Source: Petropleomorpha daqingensis
GTDB taxonomy: Bacteria > Actinomycetota > Actinomycetes > Mycobacteriales > Geodermatophilaceae
DNA length: 64,000 nucleotides
Direction of reading: 5' to 3'
Assembly: GCF_013408985.1 (NCBI RefSeq)
Contig: NZ_JACBZT010000001.1
Coordinates: forward strand, 434,001-498,000
Part shown: positions 34,056-44,429 of the stretch, one piece after another
How the letters are laid out: each line of letters starts with the position of its first letter
Numbering within the stretch: the first letter of the stretch is position 1
Notes under the pieces: model-generated
What the model saw: the letters and a program-made list of their open reading frames with translations, nothing else
The model's database searches: none
What the model was told of the DNA's origin: nothing
Program-made: the position numbers and the translations under genes

Positions 34056-34120
34056 CCCTGCGCACCTCCCTGGCGGGCTTCCTCGGCGAAGTGTCGTACC
34101 GAGCAGGGACACTTGCCGAC

Positions 34121-37100
34121 ATGTCGACTCTCGACCGGTTCTCGGAGGCCACGCGTGCGTGGTTCACCGGTGCGTTCGAGGCGCCGACGCCGGCCCAGGA
34201 GGGCGCCTGGTCGGCGATCAGCAGCGGCGAGCACGCGCTCGTCGTCGCGCCGACCGGGTCGGGCAAGACCCTCGCCGCGTTCCTGTGGTCGCTGGACCGG
34301 CTGGCCGGCTCCCCCGTCCCGGCCGATCCGCAGGCGCGCTGCCGGGTGCTCTACGTCTCGCCGCTCAAGGCGCTGGCCGTCGACGTCGAGCGCAACCTGC
34401 GCGCACCGCTGACCGGCATCGGCCAGGCGGCGCTGCGGCTCGGGCTGCCGCGCCCGGAGATCACCGTGGCGATCCGCTCCGGCGACACCCCGGCCGACGA
34501 GCGGCGCGCGTTCGTCCGCCGGCCCTCCGACATCCTCATCACGACTCCCGAGTCGCTGTTCCTGCTGCTCACCAGCTCCGCGCGGGAGGCGCTGCGCGGG
34601 GTGGAGACGGTGATCGTCGACGAGGTGCACGCGGTCACCGACACCAAGCGCGGTGCCCACCTCGCGGTCACCCTCGACCGGCTCGACGAGCTGCTCGAGC
34701 GGCCGGCGCAGCGCATCGGGCTCTCGGCCACGGTGCGGCCGATCGAGGAGGTGGGCACCTTCCTCGCCGGCGGGCGGCCGGTGCGGATCGTCGCGCCCGA
34801 GGCCCGCAAGCAGTGGGACCTGTCGGTCGTCGTCCCGGTCGAGGACATGAGCGAGCTCGGCCAGCCGACCGGCGAGTTCTCCGGCTCCGCGGCCGGCGCC
34901 GAGCCGCGCAGCTCGATCTGGCCGGCGGTCGAGGAGCGGGTGCTCGACCTGGTCGAGGCGCACCGCAGCACGATCGTGTTCGCCAATTCCCGGCGGCTGG
35001 CCGAGCGGCTGACCAGCCGGCTCAACGAGCTCTCGTACGAGCGGGCCACCGGCGAGCCGGTGCCGCCGGGCACCAACGCGGCCGCGCTCATGGCGCAGGC
35101 CGGGTCCGGCGGCGGCCTGCCCGAGGCGTTCCAGCCGGTCGCCGCCGCCCACCACGGGTCGGTGTCCCGCGAGCAGCGGGCGATCGTCGAGGAGGCGCTG
35201 AAGACCGGCCGGCTGCCGGCCGTCGTCGCCACCTCCAGCCTCGAGCTCGGCATCGACATGGGTGCGGTCGACCTCGTCGTGCAGGTCGAGGCGCCGCCGA
35301 CCGTCGCCTCCGGCTTGCAGCGCGTCGGCCGCGCCGGCCACCAGGTCGGCGCGGTCAGCCGCGGCGTGCTGTTCCCGAAGTACCGCGGCGACCTGGTGCA
35401 GTGCGCGCTGGTCGCCGAGCGGATGAAGGCCGGCGCGATCGAGTCGATCCGCTACCTGCGCAACCCGCTGGACGTGCTCGCCCAGCAGATCGTGGCCATC
35501 GTGTCCGAGCGCCCGCGCACGGTCGACGAGGTCGGCGCGCTGGTCCGCCGGTCGGCGCCGTTCGCCTCGCTGCCGGAGTCGGCGCTGCACGCCGTCCTCG
35601 ACATGCTGGCCGGGCGCTATCCGTCCGACGCGTTCGCCGAGCTGCGGCCGCGGCTGACCTGGGACCGCGTCACCGACACGCTGACCGCTCGCGCCGGCGC
35701 GCAGCGGCTGGCCGTCACCAGCGGCGGCACGATCCCCGACCGCGGCCTGTTCGGCGTCTTCCTGGTCGGCTCGGAGGGGTCCGGCGGACGCCGGGTCGGC
35801 GAGCTCGACGAGGAGATGGTCTACGAGTCGCGGGTCGGCGACGTGTTCCTGCTGGGGTCGTCGTCCTGGCGGATCGAGGACATCACCCACGACCGGGTGC
35901 TGGTCAGCCCGGCGCCGGGCCAGCCCGGGAAGATGCCCTTCTGGAAGGGCGACGCCCCCGGCCGGCCGCTGGAGCTGGGCCGCGCGCTGGGCGCCTTCCT
36001 GCGCGAGGTCGGGTCGGCGACGCCCGAGGGCGGGCTGGAACGGGCCCGGGCCGCGGGTCTCGACGAGTGGGGCGCGGCGAACCTGCTCGCCTACCTCGCC
36101 GAGCAGAAGGCGGCGACCGGGCACCTGCCCGACGACCGGACGCTGCTCATCGAGCGGTTCCGCGACGAGCTCGGCGACTGGCGGCTGGTCGTGCACTCCC
36201 CGTTCGGCGCGCAGGTCAACGCCCCGTGGGCGCTGGTGCTGGCCGCCCGGCTGCGCGAGCGCTACGGCATGGACGTCGCCTCCATGCACTCCGACGACGG
36301 CATCGTGCTGCGGCTGCCGGACACCACCGGCGAGCCGCCGGAGGGCGACCTCGCCGTCCTCGACCCGGACGACGTCGAGCGCGAGGTGACCGCCGAGGTC
36401 GGCGGGTCGGCGCTGTTCGCCAGCCGGTTCCGCGAGTGCGCCGCCCGCGCCCTGCTGCTCCCCCGCCGCGACCCGCGCAGGCGGACCCCGCTGTGGCAGC
36501 AGCGCCAGCGCGCCGCCCAGCTGCTCGCCGTCGCCAGCGAGTTCCCGTCGTTCCCGATGACGCTCGAGGCGGCCCGCGAGGTGCTGCAGGACGTCTACGA
36601 CGTGCCCGGCCTGGTCGAGCTGATGCGCGACGTGCGCGCCCGGCGGGTGCGGGTGGTGGACGTCCAGACGCAGACGGCCTCGCCGTTCGCCCAGTCGCTG
36701 CTGTTCGGCTACGTCGGCCAGTTCCTCTACGACGGCGACGCGCCGCTGGCCGAGCAGCGGGCCCAGGCGCTGGCGCTGGACACCGGGCTGCTGGCCGAGC
36801 TGCTCGGGCGCTCCGAGCTGCGCGAGCTGCTCGACGCCGACGCCATCACCGAGCTCGAGCGGGAGCTGCAGCGCCTGCCGACCGAGCGGCACCCCCGCGA
36901 CCTCGACGGCGCCGCCGACCTGCTCCGCTACGTCGGTGACCTGACCGCCGCCGAGGCGATGGCGCGCGGCGTGACCCCGGCCTGGCTCGAGGAGCTGGTC
37001 GCCTCCCGGCGCGCGCTGGAGGTGCGCATCGCCGGGCACGAGCGCTACGTCGCGATCGAGGACGCCGGCCGGCTGCGCGACGCCCTCGGCACGGCGCTGC

Positions 37101-38698
37101 CGGTCGGCGTCCCGGAGGTGTTCACCGAGCCGGTCGCCGATCCGCTGGGCGATCTCATCGGCCGCTACGCCCGCACGCACGGCCCGTTCCAGCCGCAGGA
37201 GGTCGCCGCCCGGCTGGGCCTCGGCGTGGCCGTGGTGACCGCGACCCTGCAGCGGCCGGTCGGCACGGGGCGGCTGGTCGCCGGCGAGTTCCGGCCCGGC
37301 GGCAGCGGTCACGAGTGGTGCGACGCCGAGGTGCTGCGCGCGATCCGTCGCCGCAGCCTGGCCAAGCTGCGCCAGGAGGTCGAGCCGGTGCCGATCGGCA
37401 CGCTGGCCCGGTTCACCCCGTCCTGGCAGTCGGTGGGCAGCCGTCAGCGCGGTGCCGACGGCGTGCTCGCGGTGGTCGAGCAACTGGCCGGGGCCCTGGT
37501 GCCGGCCTCGGCGCTGGAGTCGCTCGTGCTGCCGGCCCGGGTGCGCGACTACTCCCCCGCGATGCTCGACGAGCTGACCAGCGCCGGCGAGGTGCTGTGG
37601 GCGGGTGCCGGTGGCCTGCCCGGCGGCGACGGCTGGCTCACCCTGGTGCCGGCCGACCTCGCCGACGTCCTGCTGCCCGAGCCGCTGGACGGTCCCGAGC
37701 CGGACTCGGTCGGGACGGCGGTCCTCGACACGCTGGCCGGCGGCCAGGCGCTGTTCTTCCGCGGCCTGTCCGACCTCGTGGGCGCCACCGACGACACCGC
37801 GTTCGCCGACGTCGTCTGGGACCTCGTCTGGTCCGGGCACCTGACCAACGACACGCTCGCCCCGCTGCGGACCCGGCTGGCCGGCGGCGGCACGCACAAG
37901 CGGCCGGCGGCGCCGCGGGTGACCCGGTCGCGCTACGGACGGCCGCGGCTGGGCCGCCCGGCGATGCCCTCGCGCACCGGCCCGCCGACGGTGGCCGGCC
38001 GCTGGTCCCGGCTGCCCGACCGCGAGACCAACGCGACGAAGCGCACCACCGCCCGCGCCGAGGCGCTGCTGGAGCGGCACGGCGTGCTCACCCGCGGCGC
38101 CGTGCAGGCCGAGCAGGTGACCGGCGGGTTCTCGGCGGTCTACCCCGTGCTGCGCGCGTTCGAGGAGAACGGTCGGGCCCGCCGCGGCTACTTCGTCGAG
38201 ACGCTCGGCGCGGCCCAGTTCGGCACCGCCGGCGCGGTCGACCGGCTGCGCACCTTCGCCGCGCCCGACCGGCAGCCCTCCGGTGCGGTGGTGCTCGCCG
38301 CCACCGATCCGGCCAACGTCTACGGCGCGGCGCTGCCCTGGCCGGAGCGCGGCGGTCCCGACGGCGACGAGGCCGTCGACATCGGCGAGGGAACCGGCCG
38401 GCGCGGCAGCGGGCACCGGGCCGGGCGCAAGGCGGGGGCGCTCGTCGTCCTCGTCGACGGCGAGCTCGTGCTGTACGTCGAGCGGGGCGGCAAGACCCTG
38501 CTGTCGTGGACCGAGGACGAGCACGTGCTCAAGGAGGCGGCGACGGCGCTGTCCGGCGCGGTCGCGGCGGGGGCGCTGGGCCGGATGGTCGTGCAGAAGG
38601 CCGACGGCGCCTCGGTGCACGAGTCGACACCGCTGTCGGCCGCCCTGCAGGCGGCCGGGTTCGCGGCCACGCCACGGGGGCTGCGCCTGCGCGGATGA
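34121..38698 (+). CDS. lhr: Lhr-family superfamily 2 helicase
   Basis: A 1525-residue ATP-dependent 3'-5' DNA helicase of the mycobacterial Lhr type, about the same length as M. tuberculosis/M. smegmatis Lhr. Walker A is [14 protein letters not shown] near residue 46, Walker B is VDEVHAV, and SATVRP is motif III. Then [10 protein letters not shown] and QRVGRAGHQ form motifs V-VI. After the helicase core comes the long Lhr-specific winged-helix and C-terminal region (LTWDRVTD..., FTPSWQSVG). ATG 34121 was chosen. In mycobacteria it is induced by DNA damage. It is divergent from the fusion gene, and followed 94 bp on by a cold-shock gene. Confidence 0.95.
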   Translation: MSTLDRFSEATRAWFTGAFEAPTPAQEGAWSAISSGEHALVVAPTGSGKTLAAFLWSLDRLAGSPVPADPQARCRVLYVSPLKALAVDVERNLRAPLTGIGQAALRLGLPRPEITVAIRSGDTPADERRAFVRRPSDILITTPESLFLLLTSSAREALRGVETVIVDEVHAVTDTKRGAHLAVTLDRLDELLERPAQRIGLSATVRPIEEVGTFLAGGRPVRIVAPEARKQWDLSVVVPVEDMSELGQPTGEFSGSAAGAEPRSSIWPAVEERVLDLVEAHRSTIVFANSRRLAERLTSRLNELSYERATGEPVPPGTNAAALMAQAGSGGGLPEAFQPVAAAHHGSVSREQRAIVEEALKTGRLPAVVATSSLELGIDMGAVDLVVQVEAPPTVASGLQRVGRAGHQVGAVSRGVLFPKYRGDLVQCALVAERMKAGAIESIRYLRNPLDVLAQQIVAIVSERPRTVDEVGALVRRSAPFASLPESALHAVLDMLAGRYPSDAFAELRPRLTWDRVTDTLTARAGAQRLAVTSGGTIPDRGLFGVFLVGSEGSGGRRVGELDEEMVYESRVGDVFLLGSSSWRIEDITHDRVLVSPAPGQPGKMPFWKGDAPGRPLELGRALGAFLREVGSATPEGGLERARAAGLDEWGAANLLAYLAEQKAATGHLPDDRTLLIERFRDELGDWRLVVHSPFGAQVNAPWALVLAARLRERYGMDVASMHSDDGIVLRLPDTTGEPPEGDLAVLDPDDVEREVTAEVGGSALFASRFRECAARALLLPRRDPRRRTPLWQQRQRAAQLLAVASEFPSFPMTLEAAREVLQDVYDVPGLVELMRDVRARRVRVVDVQTQTASPFAQSLLFGYVGQFLYDGDAPLAEQRAQALALDTGLLAELLGRSELRELLDADAITELERELQRLPTERHPRDLDGAADLLRYVGDLTAAEAMARGVTPAWLEELVASRRALEVRIAGHERYVAIEDAGRLRDALGTALPVGVPEVFTEPVADPLGDLIGRYARTHGPFQPQEVAARLGLGVAVVTATLQRPVGTGRLVAGEFRPGGSGHEWCDAEVLRAIRRRSLAKLRQEVEPVPIGTLARFTPSWQSVGSRQRGADGVLAVVEQLAGALVPASALESLVLPARVRDYSPAMLDELTSAGEVLWAGAGGLPGGDGWLTLVPADLADVLLPEPLDGPEPDSVGTAVLDTLAGGQALFFRGLSDLVGATDDTAFADVVWDLVWSGHLTNDTLAPLRTRLAGGGTHKRPAAPRVTRSRYGRPRLGRPAMPSRTGPPTVAGRWSRLPDRETNATKRTTARAEALLERHGVLTRGAVQAEQVTGGFSAVYPVLRAFEENGRARRGYFVETLGAAQFGTAGAVDRLRTFAAPDRQPSGAVVLAATDPANVYGAALPWPERGGPDGDEAVDIGEGTGRRGSGHRAGRKAGALVVLVDGELVLYVERGGKTLLSWTEDEHVLKEAATALSGAVAAGALGRMVVQKADGASVHESTPLSAALQAAGFAATPRGLRLRG

Positions 38699-38792
38699 CC
38701 CCGCGCGAGCACGAGCGCCCCGACGCTGGGACGCTGGACACGGAAGATCGTCGAACGACGCGGGCACACACCCGCGCGGAATTGAGCAGCAG

Positions 38793-39608
38793 ATGGCAGT
38801 CGGCACGGTGCGGTGGTTCAACCCGGAGAAGGGCTTCGGGTTCATCGAGCCCCAGGACGGCGGGGACGACGTGTTCGTCCACTTCTCCGCCATCGAGGAC
38901 ACCGGGGGCTTCCGGACCCTCGAGGAGGGTCAGTCGGTCGAGTACACCGCGGCGCCCGGGCCCCGCGGTCCGCAGGCCGAGACGGTCCGCGCGACGGGCG
39001 GCGGCTCGGCCCCGCGCGGCCGCGACGACCGGCGCGACGACCGCCGCCAGGGGCGCGACAGCGGGCGCGACAGCGGGCGCGGCGGCGGCCACCGCGGCAT
39101 GGTGCTGACCGGCACCATCGCCCGCTTCGACGGCGACAAGGGCTTCGGATTCATCGTCCCCGACGACGTGTTCGTGCACATCTCCGCCGTCCGCGGCGGC
39201 CGGGACGAGCCGGAGGAGGGCGACCGCGTCGAGTTCGAGCTGGTCGAGGGCCCGCGCGGGCTGCAGGCCGACGGCGTCCGGCTGCTGTCCGCCGGCCGCG
39301 GCCCCGCCCGGCGCGACACGGGCCGCCGCGACAGCCGCGACAGCCGGCCGGCCGACCGGGACCGCGGCAGCCGCCCGGCGCGCGGCGGCTCCTCGGGCGC
39401 GACGCAGGGCACGGTGCAGTGGTTCAACCCGGACAAGGGGTTCGGCTTCATCTCCCCCGACGACGGCGGCGAGGACGTGTTCGTCCACTTCTCCGAGATC
39501 CAGGACGACGGCGGCTACCGCGAGCTGGTCGAGGGGCAGCGGGTGGAGTTCTCCCGCGCTCGGGGCGACCGCGGCATCAACGCCACCGGGGTGCGCCCGC
39601 TCGACTAG
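38793..39608 (+). CDS. three-cold-shock-domain RNA-binding protein
   Basis: A 271-residue protein with three cold-shock domains: 2-68, 104-166 and 204-271. Each has RNP1 (KGFGFI) and RNP2 (DVFVHF, DVFVHI, DVFVHF). Domains 1 and 3 have the usual W-F-N start ([16 protein letters not shown]). The middle one is divergent (IARFDGDK) and lacks the GG(D/E) insert between the RNP motifs. The linkers (69-103 and 167-203) are Arg/Gly/Asp/Ser-rich and disordered, RGG-like. Ordinary bacterial Csp proteins are single domains of about 67 residues. The start ATG 38793 lies 94 bp past lhr, and the TAG overlaps the AAA gene's stop in CTAG. It is probably a multivalent nucleic-acid chaperone. Confidence 0.92.
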   Translation: MAVGTVRWFNPEKGFGFIEPQDGGDDVFVHFSAIEDTGGFRTLEEGQSVEYTAAPGPRGPQAETVRATGGGSAPRGRDDRRDDRRQGRDSGRDSGRGGGHRGMVLTGTIARFDGDKGFGFIVPDDVFVHISAVRGGRDEPEEGDRVEFELVEGPRGLQADGVRLLSAGRGPARRDTGRRDSRDSRPADRDRGSRPARGGSSGATQGTVQWFNPDKGFGFISPDDGGEDVFVHFSEIQDDGGYRELVEGQRVEFSRARGDRGINATGVRPLD

Positions 39609-40777
39609 CGGTCGGGCCAGTGCCAGGCCGGGCGGTCGAGCGGACCGAGGCCGTCGATGAGGGTCTCGCCGTTCTCCTTGACCAGGGGGACGTCGCGGCG
39701 GTCGTCGGAGTCGACGGCGTCGGCCAGCAGCTCGCGCAGCGGCGCCGAGTGGGTGACGACGACGACCTGCGTCCGGGCCGCCGCCCGCGCGACCATGCCG
39801 GCCAGCGGCGCGAGCAGGTCCGGGTGCAGGCTGGTCTCCGGCTCGTTGAGGACGAACAGCTCCGGCGGGCGCGGGGTGAGCAGGGCCGCCGCCCACAGCA
39901 GGAAGCGCAGCGTGCCGTCGGACAGCTCGGCGGCGCCCAGCGACCGCAGCAGCCCGGTCTGCCGCAGCTGCAGCCCGAACAGGCCGGCGGAGTCGACGAT
40001 CTCCAGCCGGCTGCCGGGGAACGCCTGAGCGATCGCGGCGTCCAGCTCGTCGCCGTGGCCGAGCTCGCGGACCGTCTGCAGCGCCGCGGCAAGGTCACCG
40101 CCGTCGTCGGCCAGCACCGGGGTGAACGTGCCCATCCGGGCGCCCCGCGCGGGGGCCTGCGGATCGGTCCGGAACGAGTCGTAGAAGCGCCAGCTGCGCA
40201 CCCGGTTGCGGACGGCGAGCACCTCCGGCGCGGTCACCGCATCGGACACCTCGGCGAGCAGGCTGTCCTGCCGCTCCAGCCGTCGGCCGGTGTCCGCCCA
40301 CGTGCGTCCCTCGCGGACCATCACCGCCGGCCCGGCGCGCCGGCTCAGCAGCGCCGACGGGCGCAGCACCGGCCCCGCCCACACCGCCTCGTGCTTGATC
40401 TCGGGGTCGCGGTCGAACATCGTCGTGCCGTCCGGGCGCGGGAGGCCGAAGTCGATGGCGTAGCCGAGGTCGTCGCTGCCGAGCCCGATCCGCAGGGACA
40501 CCGGGTGGGTGCGCACCGTCCCGGTGACCGGGTGCCGGCCGCTGCGCACGCCTTCTCCGAACACCTCCGGTCCGGCCCACAGCGCGGACTCCAGACCGCC
40601 CTCGGCGGCCAGCGCGCGCACCGCGTCGCCGTGAGCCGTCGCCGACAGCAGCCGCAGCACCCGGTACAGGCTGGACTTGCCGGCGCCGTTCGCGCCGGTG
40701 ACCACGGTCAGCCGGCCGAGCGGGACGACGAGGCTGCGCAGCGAGCGGTACCCCGCCACCGCGATCGTCTGCAGCAC
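39605..40777 (-). CDS. AAA family ATPase (RecF/SMC-like, AAA_21)
   Basis: A 390-residue ATPase. Walker [10 protein letters not shown] is at 29-37 in a RecF-like N-terminus ([23 protein letters not shown]). Near the C-terminus are a signature-like [18 protein letters not shown], Walker [17 protein letters not shown] and the switch [10 protein letters not shown]. This is the architecture of AAA_21/AAA_15 ATPases (OLD/RecF-like), many of which belong to DNA repair or defence, but no nuclease domain is fused here. It is convergent with the triple cold-shock gene with overlapping stops. The partner is unknown. Confidence 0.85.
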   Translation of the reverse strand: MLQTIAVAGYRSLRSLVVPLGRLTVVTGANGAGKSSLYRVLRLLSATAHGDAVRALAAEGGLESALWAGPEVFGEGVRSGRHPVTGTVRTHPVSLRIGLGSDDLGYAIDFGLPRPDGTTMFDRDPEIKHEAVWAGPVLRPSALLSRRAGPAVMVREGRTWADTGRRLERQDSLLAEVSDAVTAPEVLAVRNRVRSWRFYDSFRTDPQAPARGARMGTFTPVLADDGGDLAAALQTVRELGHGDELDAAIAQAFPGSRLEIVDSAGLFGLQLRQTGLLRSLGAAELSDGTLRFLLWAAALLTPRPPELFVLNEPETSLHPDLLAPLAGMVARAAARTQVVVVTHSAPLRELLADAVDSDDRRDVPLVKENGETLIDGLGPLDRPAWHWPDR

Positions 40778-40808
40778 GGCGCGACCGTAGCCAGCGCCAC
40801 CGACGCCG

Positions 40809-41309
40809 TCAGGAGGGGACGGCCGCCGGCCGGTGCGCGTGGCCGGAGAAGACCCACAGCCGCAGCGCGGCGAACCGGATCAGGCCGATCACCCCGGTGA
40901 CCGCGGCGATCAGCAGCAGCTGGGCCCACCAGGCGCTGCCGACCACCCCGTCGAGGGCGGCGAGGACGGCGCTGGTGGCCAGCAGGCCGGCGACCGCCAG
41001 TCCGCCGGCCTCGCACTGGGCGGTGAACCAGCCGACCCGGCCGCCGGCGTGGAAGGTGACCCGCCGGTGCAGCTCGTTGGCCAGGACCGAGGACAGCACG
41101 AACGCGACCACGTTGGCCGGGACGGCGCCCAGCCCCCGCAGGACGAGGAACAGGCCGAAGTAGACGAGGGTGCTCGACACCCCGACGGTCACGAACCGGA
41201 CGAACTCGGCGACCGCGTCGTCCCCGTGCAGCCGCTTGCGCGTGCCGCACAGCGCCACCTGCCACGGACGCCCGCGCCCGCACGGCAGGCAGCCGGCGAC
41301 GTCGTCCAT
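40809..41309 (-). CDS. GtrA family membrane protein
   Basis: A 166-residue protein with four transmembrane helices of the GtrA family, thought to flip or help transfer lipid-linked sugars. The core EFVRFVTVGVSSTLVYFGLF, SSVLANELHRRVTFH and IGLIRFAALRLWVFS is characteristic. The N-terminal 30 residues are cytoplasmic and carry three cysteines. It is separated by 31 bp from the AAA gene and by 32 bp from the ABM gene, all in one direction, so an operon is possible. No glycosyltransferase partner lies nearby. Confidence 0.88.
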   Translation of the reverse strand: MDDVAGCLPCGRGRPWQVALCGTRKRLHGDDAVAEFVRFVTVGVSSTLVYFGLFLVLRGLGAVPANVVAFVLSSVLANELHRRVTFHAGGRVGWFTAQCEAGGLAVAGLLATSAVLAALDGVVGSAWWAQLLLIAAVTGVIGLIRFAALRLWVFSGHAHRPAAVPS

Positions 41310-41341
41310 GCCTCACCGTAGGGCGGCGAGTGCCCGTTCCG

Positions 41342-41917
41342 TCAGTCCCTTCGGGGCTGCAGCCAGCGGCGGAACACCCGCGTGAGCGCCGGCATGACGA
41401 CGTAGCCGAGCAGCAGGACGACGACGACCGCCGACAGCAGCAGCCTGGCCTCCAGCGGCCAGCTGCCGAGGTGCGGGGTGACCAGCAGCTGGAACAGCGA
41501 GGTGATCGCGAAGACCGCGACGACGGTCAGCAGCGTGGAACGCCACCGCGGTCCGGGCGCGGCCGGCCGGGTGAAGAAGCTCTCCAGGCCAGCGACGCGC
41601 GTGTAGCGCACCTCGTCGACCATCTCGTCCAGGTGCACGAGCGCTGCTCGGCGCTGGGGCGAACGCTCCCAGCCAGCCAGGGACTCGCCGTCGGCGAATC
41701 GGTAGACCAGGTGGTACTCGGAGCTGCCCTCGCCGGGGTGCAGCAGCGAGACGCCGAGGTTGCCGGGGAAGGTCGTGGCCAGGGCGAGGGTGTCCTCCGC
41801 CCAGCGCTCGAAGGCCTCGCGGTGCTCGGGCCGCACGACGCGGGCGACCGTCACCGTCACCGGCTCCGGGGCCGGTGACGCCGTCGCCCCGGGCAGCAGG
41901 CTGCGCAGTCCCTCCAT
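41342..41917 (-). CDS. ABM-domain protein with C-terminal membrane anchor
   Basis: A 191-residue protein. Residues about 20-115 form an antibiotic-biosynthesis-monooxygenase (ABM, dimeric alpha/beta barrel) domain (VARVVRPEHREAFERWAED, FPGNLGVSLLHPGEGSSEYHLVYRFADGESLAGWERSP). Two transmembrane helices follow (about 129-149 and 156-176), then a basic tail. ABM domains with such an anchor are known from actinobacteria and may act as heme- or quinone-related enzymes or sensors; the activity here is unknown. ATG 41917 is the only good start. Confidence 0.85.
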   Translation of the reverse strand: MEGLRSLLPGATASPAPEPVTVTVARVVRPEHREAFERWAEDTLALATTFPGNLGVSLLHPGEGSSEYHLVYRFADGESLAGWERSPQRRAALVHLDEMVDEVRYTRVAGLESFFTRPAAPGPRWRSTLLTVVAVFAITSLFQLLVTPHLGSWPLEARLLLSAVVVVLLLGYVVMPALTRVFRRWLQPRRD

Positions 41918-41995
41918 GCCGTGCGTAAGCGCCGCCGAGCGCCGTCCTCATCCCGGGTGTCGGCGGACTCACACCGCGCCAGGGAGACTGGGCCC

Positions 41996-42847
41996 GTGCC
42001 CGAAGGAGACACCGTCTGGCTGGCGGCCAAGCGCATGCAGGAGGCCCTGGCCGGCTCGACGCTGCGCCGTGGCGAGCTGCGCGTGCCGCAGCTGGCCACG
42101 GTCGACCTCGCCGGCCTGGGCGTGCGCGAGGTCGTGCCGCGCGGCAAGCACTTGCTCGTGCGGCTCTCCGACGAGCGGACCCTGCGCACGCACTTCCGGA
42201 TGGACGGCAGCTGGCACCTCTACCGGCCGGGGGCCAAGTGGCGCGGCGGCCCGGCCTACGACATCCGGGCGGTGCTGGCCACGGACGCGTGGGAGTGCGT
42301 CGGCTACCGGCTGCACGACCTGGCGCTGGTGCCCACCGCCGATGAGGGCTCGCTGGTCGGGCACCTCGGCCCCGACGTCCTCGGCCCGGACTGGGACCTC
42401 GACGAGGCGCTGCGCCGGCTGCGTGCGCACCCCGACGAGCAGATCGGCGTCGCCGTGCTCGACCAGCGCAACCTGGCCGGCATCGGCAACCTCTACAAGG
42501 TCGAGTCGCTGTTCCTCCGCGGCGTCCACCCGTGGGCGCGGGTCGCCGACGTGGCCGACCTCGCCGGCCTGGTGGAGAAGGCCCGGACGCTCATGCGCGC
42601 CAACCTGCACCACCCCGAGCAGAACACCACCGGGTTGCCGGGGCGCGGTCAGGACCACTGGGTCGCGGGACGGCGGGGCAAGCCGTGCCGCCGCTGCGGG
42701 ACGACGATCCTGCTCGGCGAGCAGGGCCCGGACACCCAGGAACGGGTCACCTGGTGGTGCCCCCGCTGCCAGGCGGCGAGCTCCCCGATCGACCCGGCGG
42801 CGCGCACCGGGGAGCCCGACCACCCGCGGCCGATCACCCTCCGCTGA
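41996..42847 (+). CDS. nei: Fpg/Nei family DNA glycosylase
   Basis: A 283-residue bifunctional base-excision glycosylase/AP lyase. After removal of the initiator, the catalytic N-terminus is P2-E3 (PEGDTVWLAAKRMQEAL). The H2TH block is DQRNLAGIGNLYKVE, and the zinc finger CRRC...CPRC is complete at about 233-258. GTG 41996 is required to put Pro at position 2. The PEGDTV form marks the Nei/endonuclease VIII side of the family (mycobacterial Nei2-like), acting on oxidised pyrimidines. It is divergent from the ABM gene. Confidence 0.93.
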   Translation: MPEGDTVWLAAKRMQEALAGSTLRRGELRVPQLATVDLAGLGVREVVPRGKHLLVRLSDERTLRTHFRMDGSWHLYRPGAKWRGGPAYDIRAVLATDAWECVGYRLHDLALVPTADEGSLVGHLGPDVLGPDWDLDEALRRLRAHPDEQIGVAVLDQRNLAGIGNLYKVESLFLRGVHPWARVADVADLAGLVEKARTLMRANLHHPEQNTTGLPGRGQDHWVAGRRGKPCRRCGTTILLGEQGPDTQERVTWWCPRCQAASSPIDPAARTGEPDHPRPITLR

Positions 42848-42850
42848 GCA

Positions 42851-43324
42851 TCAGGCGCCGGTCGGTCGGTGCGCGATCTCCAGCGCGGTCGCCGTCCCGA
42901 CCGTCGCGCCGGTGCGAGCGTCCCGCGCCGTGACCGTGATCCGGTACCACGTCTCGAGCTGCACGCCGAGGACGGTGACCTTGCCGCTCTCCGGGGCGGC
43001 CGGGTCGTCGTACAGGACGTCAGCCGGGTCGAACTCCTCGGCGACCGTCACCTCGACGGTGATGGACGACTTGCTGTCGCAGGCCCGCATCGACCAGTCC
43101 GCGGAGACGCTCGACAGCCCCGTGTCGCCCACCCCGGTCGTGCTGGAGTGCTTGAAGCTCTTCACCGCGCAGCCGCTGGTCGGCGCCGGCGGCAACGTGG
43201 AGAAGCTGACGGTCCCGGCAGCGGCCTCCTTCGCCGACGCCGGGCCGGCGAGGGAGACGGCGGCCGCGACGCCCGCGGCGACGGCGAGGATGCGGCGGGT
43301 GCAGACGGCGGGGCGGACCGGCAT
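42851..43324 (-). CDS. secreted hypothetical protein
   Basis: A 157-residue exported protein with a typical signal peptide (VCTRRILAVAAGVAAAVSLAGPASA) and a mature part of about 125 residues with two cysteines that could form a disulfide (SGCAVKSFKHSS, MRACDSKSS). The mature part has alternating hydrophobic patterns suggesting an Ig-like beta sandwich. ATG 43324 is chosen because the signal peptide begins there. The stop is 3 bp from the convergent nei stop. No family is recognised. Confidence 0.7.
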   Translation of the reverse strand: MPVRPAVCTRRILAVAAGVAAAVSLAGPASAKEAAAGTVSFSTLPPAPTSGCAVKSFKHSSTTGVGDTGLSSVSADWSMRACDSKSSITVEVTVAEEFDPADVLYDDPAAPESGKVTVLGVQLETWYRITVTARDARTGATVGTATALEIAHRPTGA

Positions 43325-43454
43325 GGGAGCTCCTGAGATCACGGCTGGTGCCGCGTCCCTCGCGGCCTGCACCGAGCCTCAGGCACCGGCGGGGCGGGTC
43401 TCCATCGGACCTTGGTACTAGGACCCCTAGGACCCCCGCCCCGGCCGGCCCGCG

Positions 43455-44300
43455 CTACGCCGTCGGTTCCTGGCGCTCCACCGGCTGGGCCACCGGCGTC
43501 TCGGCGACCGTCGGGTCCACCGCCGGGGCGCCCTGCTCGATCGCCGCGGCCGGCGAGCTGCCCTCGACCGCGGCCGGACCGCCGGAGATCGAGGCGCGGA
43601 TCTGCTCCAGCCGCGAGGCACCCGCCACGTCCAGCGTGGACTTCTGGATCTCGAGCATCCGGCCCTCGACCGAGGTCTGCGCCAGCTCGGCCTGGCCGAG
43701 CGCGTTGGCGTAGCGGGCCTCGATCTTGTCGCGGACCTCCTGCAGGCTCGGCGTGTTGCCCGGCGCGGAGAGCTCGTTGACCTGCTTGAGCGAAGCGGCC
43801 ACGTGCTCCTGCATCTTGGCCTGCTCGAGCTGGCTCATCAGCTTCGTGCGCTCGGCCAGCGTCGTCTGCAGACGCATCCGGCTCTGCTCGACCGCGCCGC
43901 GCGCCTGCTCGGCGGCCTGCAGCGCCTCGTCATGGCTGCGCTTGAGGTCCTCCATGGCCTGCTCGGCGGCGACCAGCTGGGTCGCGAACGCCTGCGCGGC
44001 CTGCTCGTACTCGCCGGCCTTGGCCGCGTCGCCCTTGGCACGCGTCTGGTCGGAGAGCACCAGCGCCTGGCGGGCGGAGGCCTGCAGCTTCTCCACCTCA
44101 CCGAGCTGGCGGTTCAGGCGCATCTCCAGCTGGCGCTGGTTGCCCAGCACCGCGGCGGCCTGGTTGGCCAAGGCCTGGTGCCGCTGCTGCTCGGCCTCGA
44201 TCGCCTGCGCGATCTGGATCTTCGGATCCGCCTTCTCGTCGATCTTGGCGTTGGCCGAGGCCGTGAGGTACTTCCACAGCTTCACGAACGGGTTGGGCAT
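43455..44300 (-). CDS. pspA: PspA/IM30 family membrane-stress protein
   Basis: A 281-residue coiled-coil protein of the PspA/Vipp1 (ESCRT-III-like) family, which coats and stabilises stressed membranes. The N-terminal amphipathic helix ([21 protein letters not shown]) is followed by long helices with heptads (residues about 30-225) and an unstructured Pro/Ala-rich tail. It equals the 35-kDa antigen Rv2744c of M. tuberculosis, which there adjoins clgR. ATG 44300 has a strong ribosome site (AGGAGG). Here it is separated from clgR by pfkB, IS30 and tetR. Confidence 0.92.
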   Translation of the reverse strand: MPNPFVKLWKYLTASANAKIDEKADPKIQIAQAIEAEQQRHQALANQAAAVLGNQRQLEMRLNRQLGEVEKLQASARQALVLSDQTRAKGDAAKAGEYEQAAQAFATQLVAAEQAMEDLKRSHDEALQAAEQARGAVEQSRMRLQTTLAERTKLMSQLEQAKMQEHVAASLKQVNELSAPGNTPSLQEVRDKIEARYANALGQAELAQTSVEGRMLEIQKSTLDVAGASRLEQIRASISGGPAAVEGSSPAAAIEQGAPAVDPTVAETPVAQPVERQEPTA

Positions 44301-44321
44301 CGTTCCTCCTGTCCGGCGCGG

Positions 44322-44335
44322 GGTCCGGCCGGACC
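44322..44335. promoter_or_regulatory. perfect 14-bp palindrome upstream of pspA
   Basis: GGTCCGGCCGGACC lies 21 bp upstream of the pspA start and just beyond its ribosome site, in the pspA/pfkB divergent region. It could be an operator or a leader hairpin. Confidence 0.35.
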
Positions 44336-44429
44336 ACAGCTCGTCGTCGTCTTCCCATGCTCCCAGGTCAACTGCTACCGCGGGCAACTGTCCGCTGCCT
44401 CAGAGGGTTCCCACCGCTACGGTGCGGCC

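Noticed and set aside
34052-38902. A 1616-codon minus-strand frame opposite lhr
   Set aside because: It is an antisense shadow of lhr with Arg/Gln/Gly-rich low-complexity composition; the plus strand carries unmistakable helicase motifs.
39605-40777. An OLD-family/Gabija-like or other anti-phage defence system
   Set aside because: The ATPase has no TOPRIM or nuclease extension and no adjacent helicase/nuclease partner in the same orientation; the nearby Lhr and cold-shock genes are housekeeping types.
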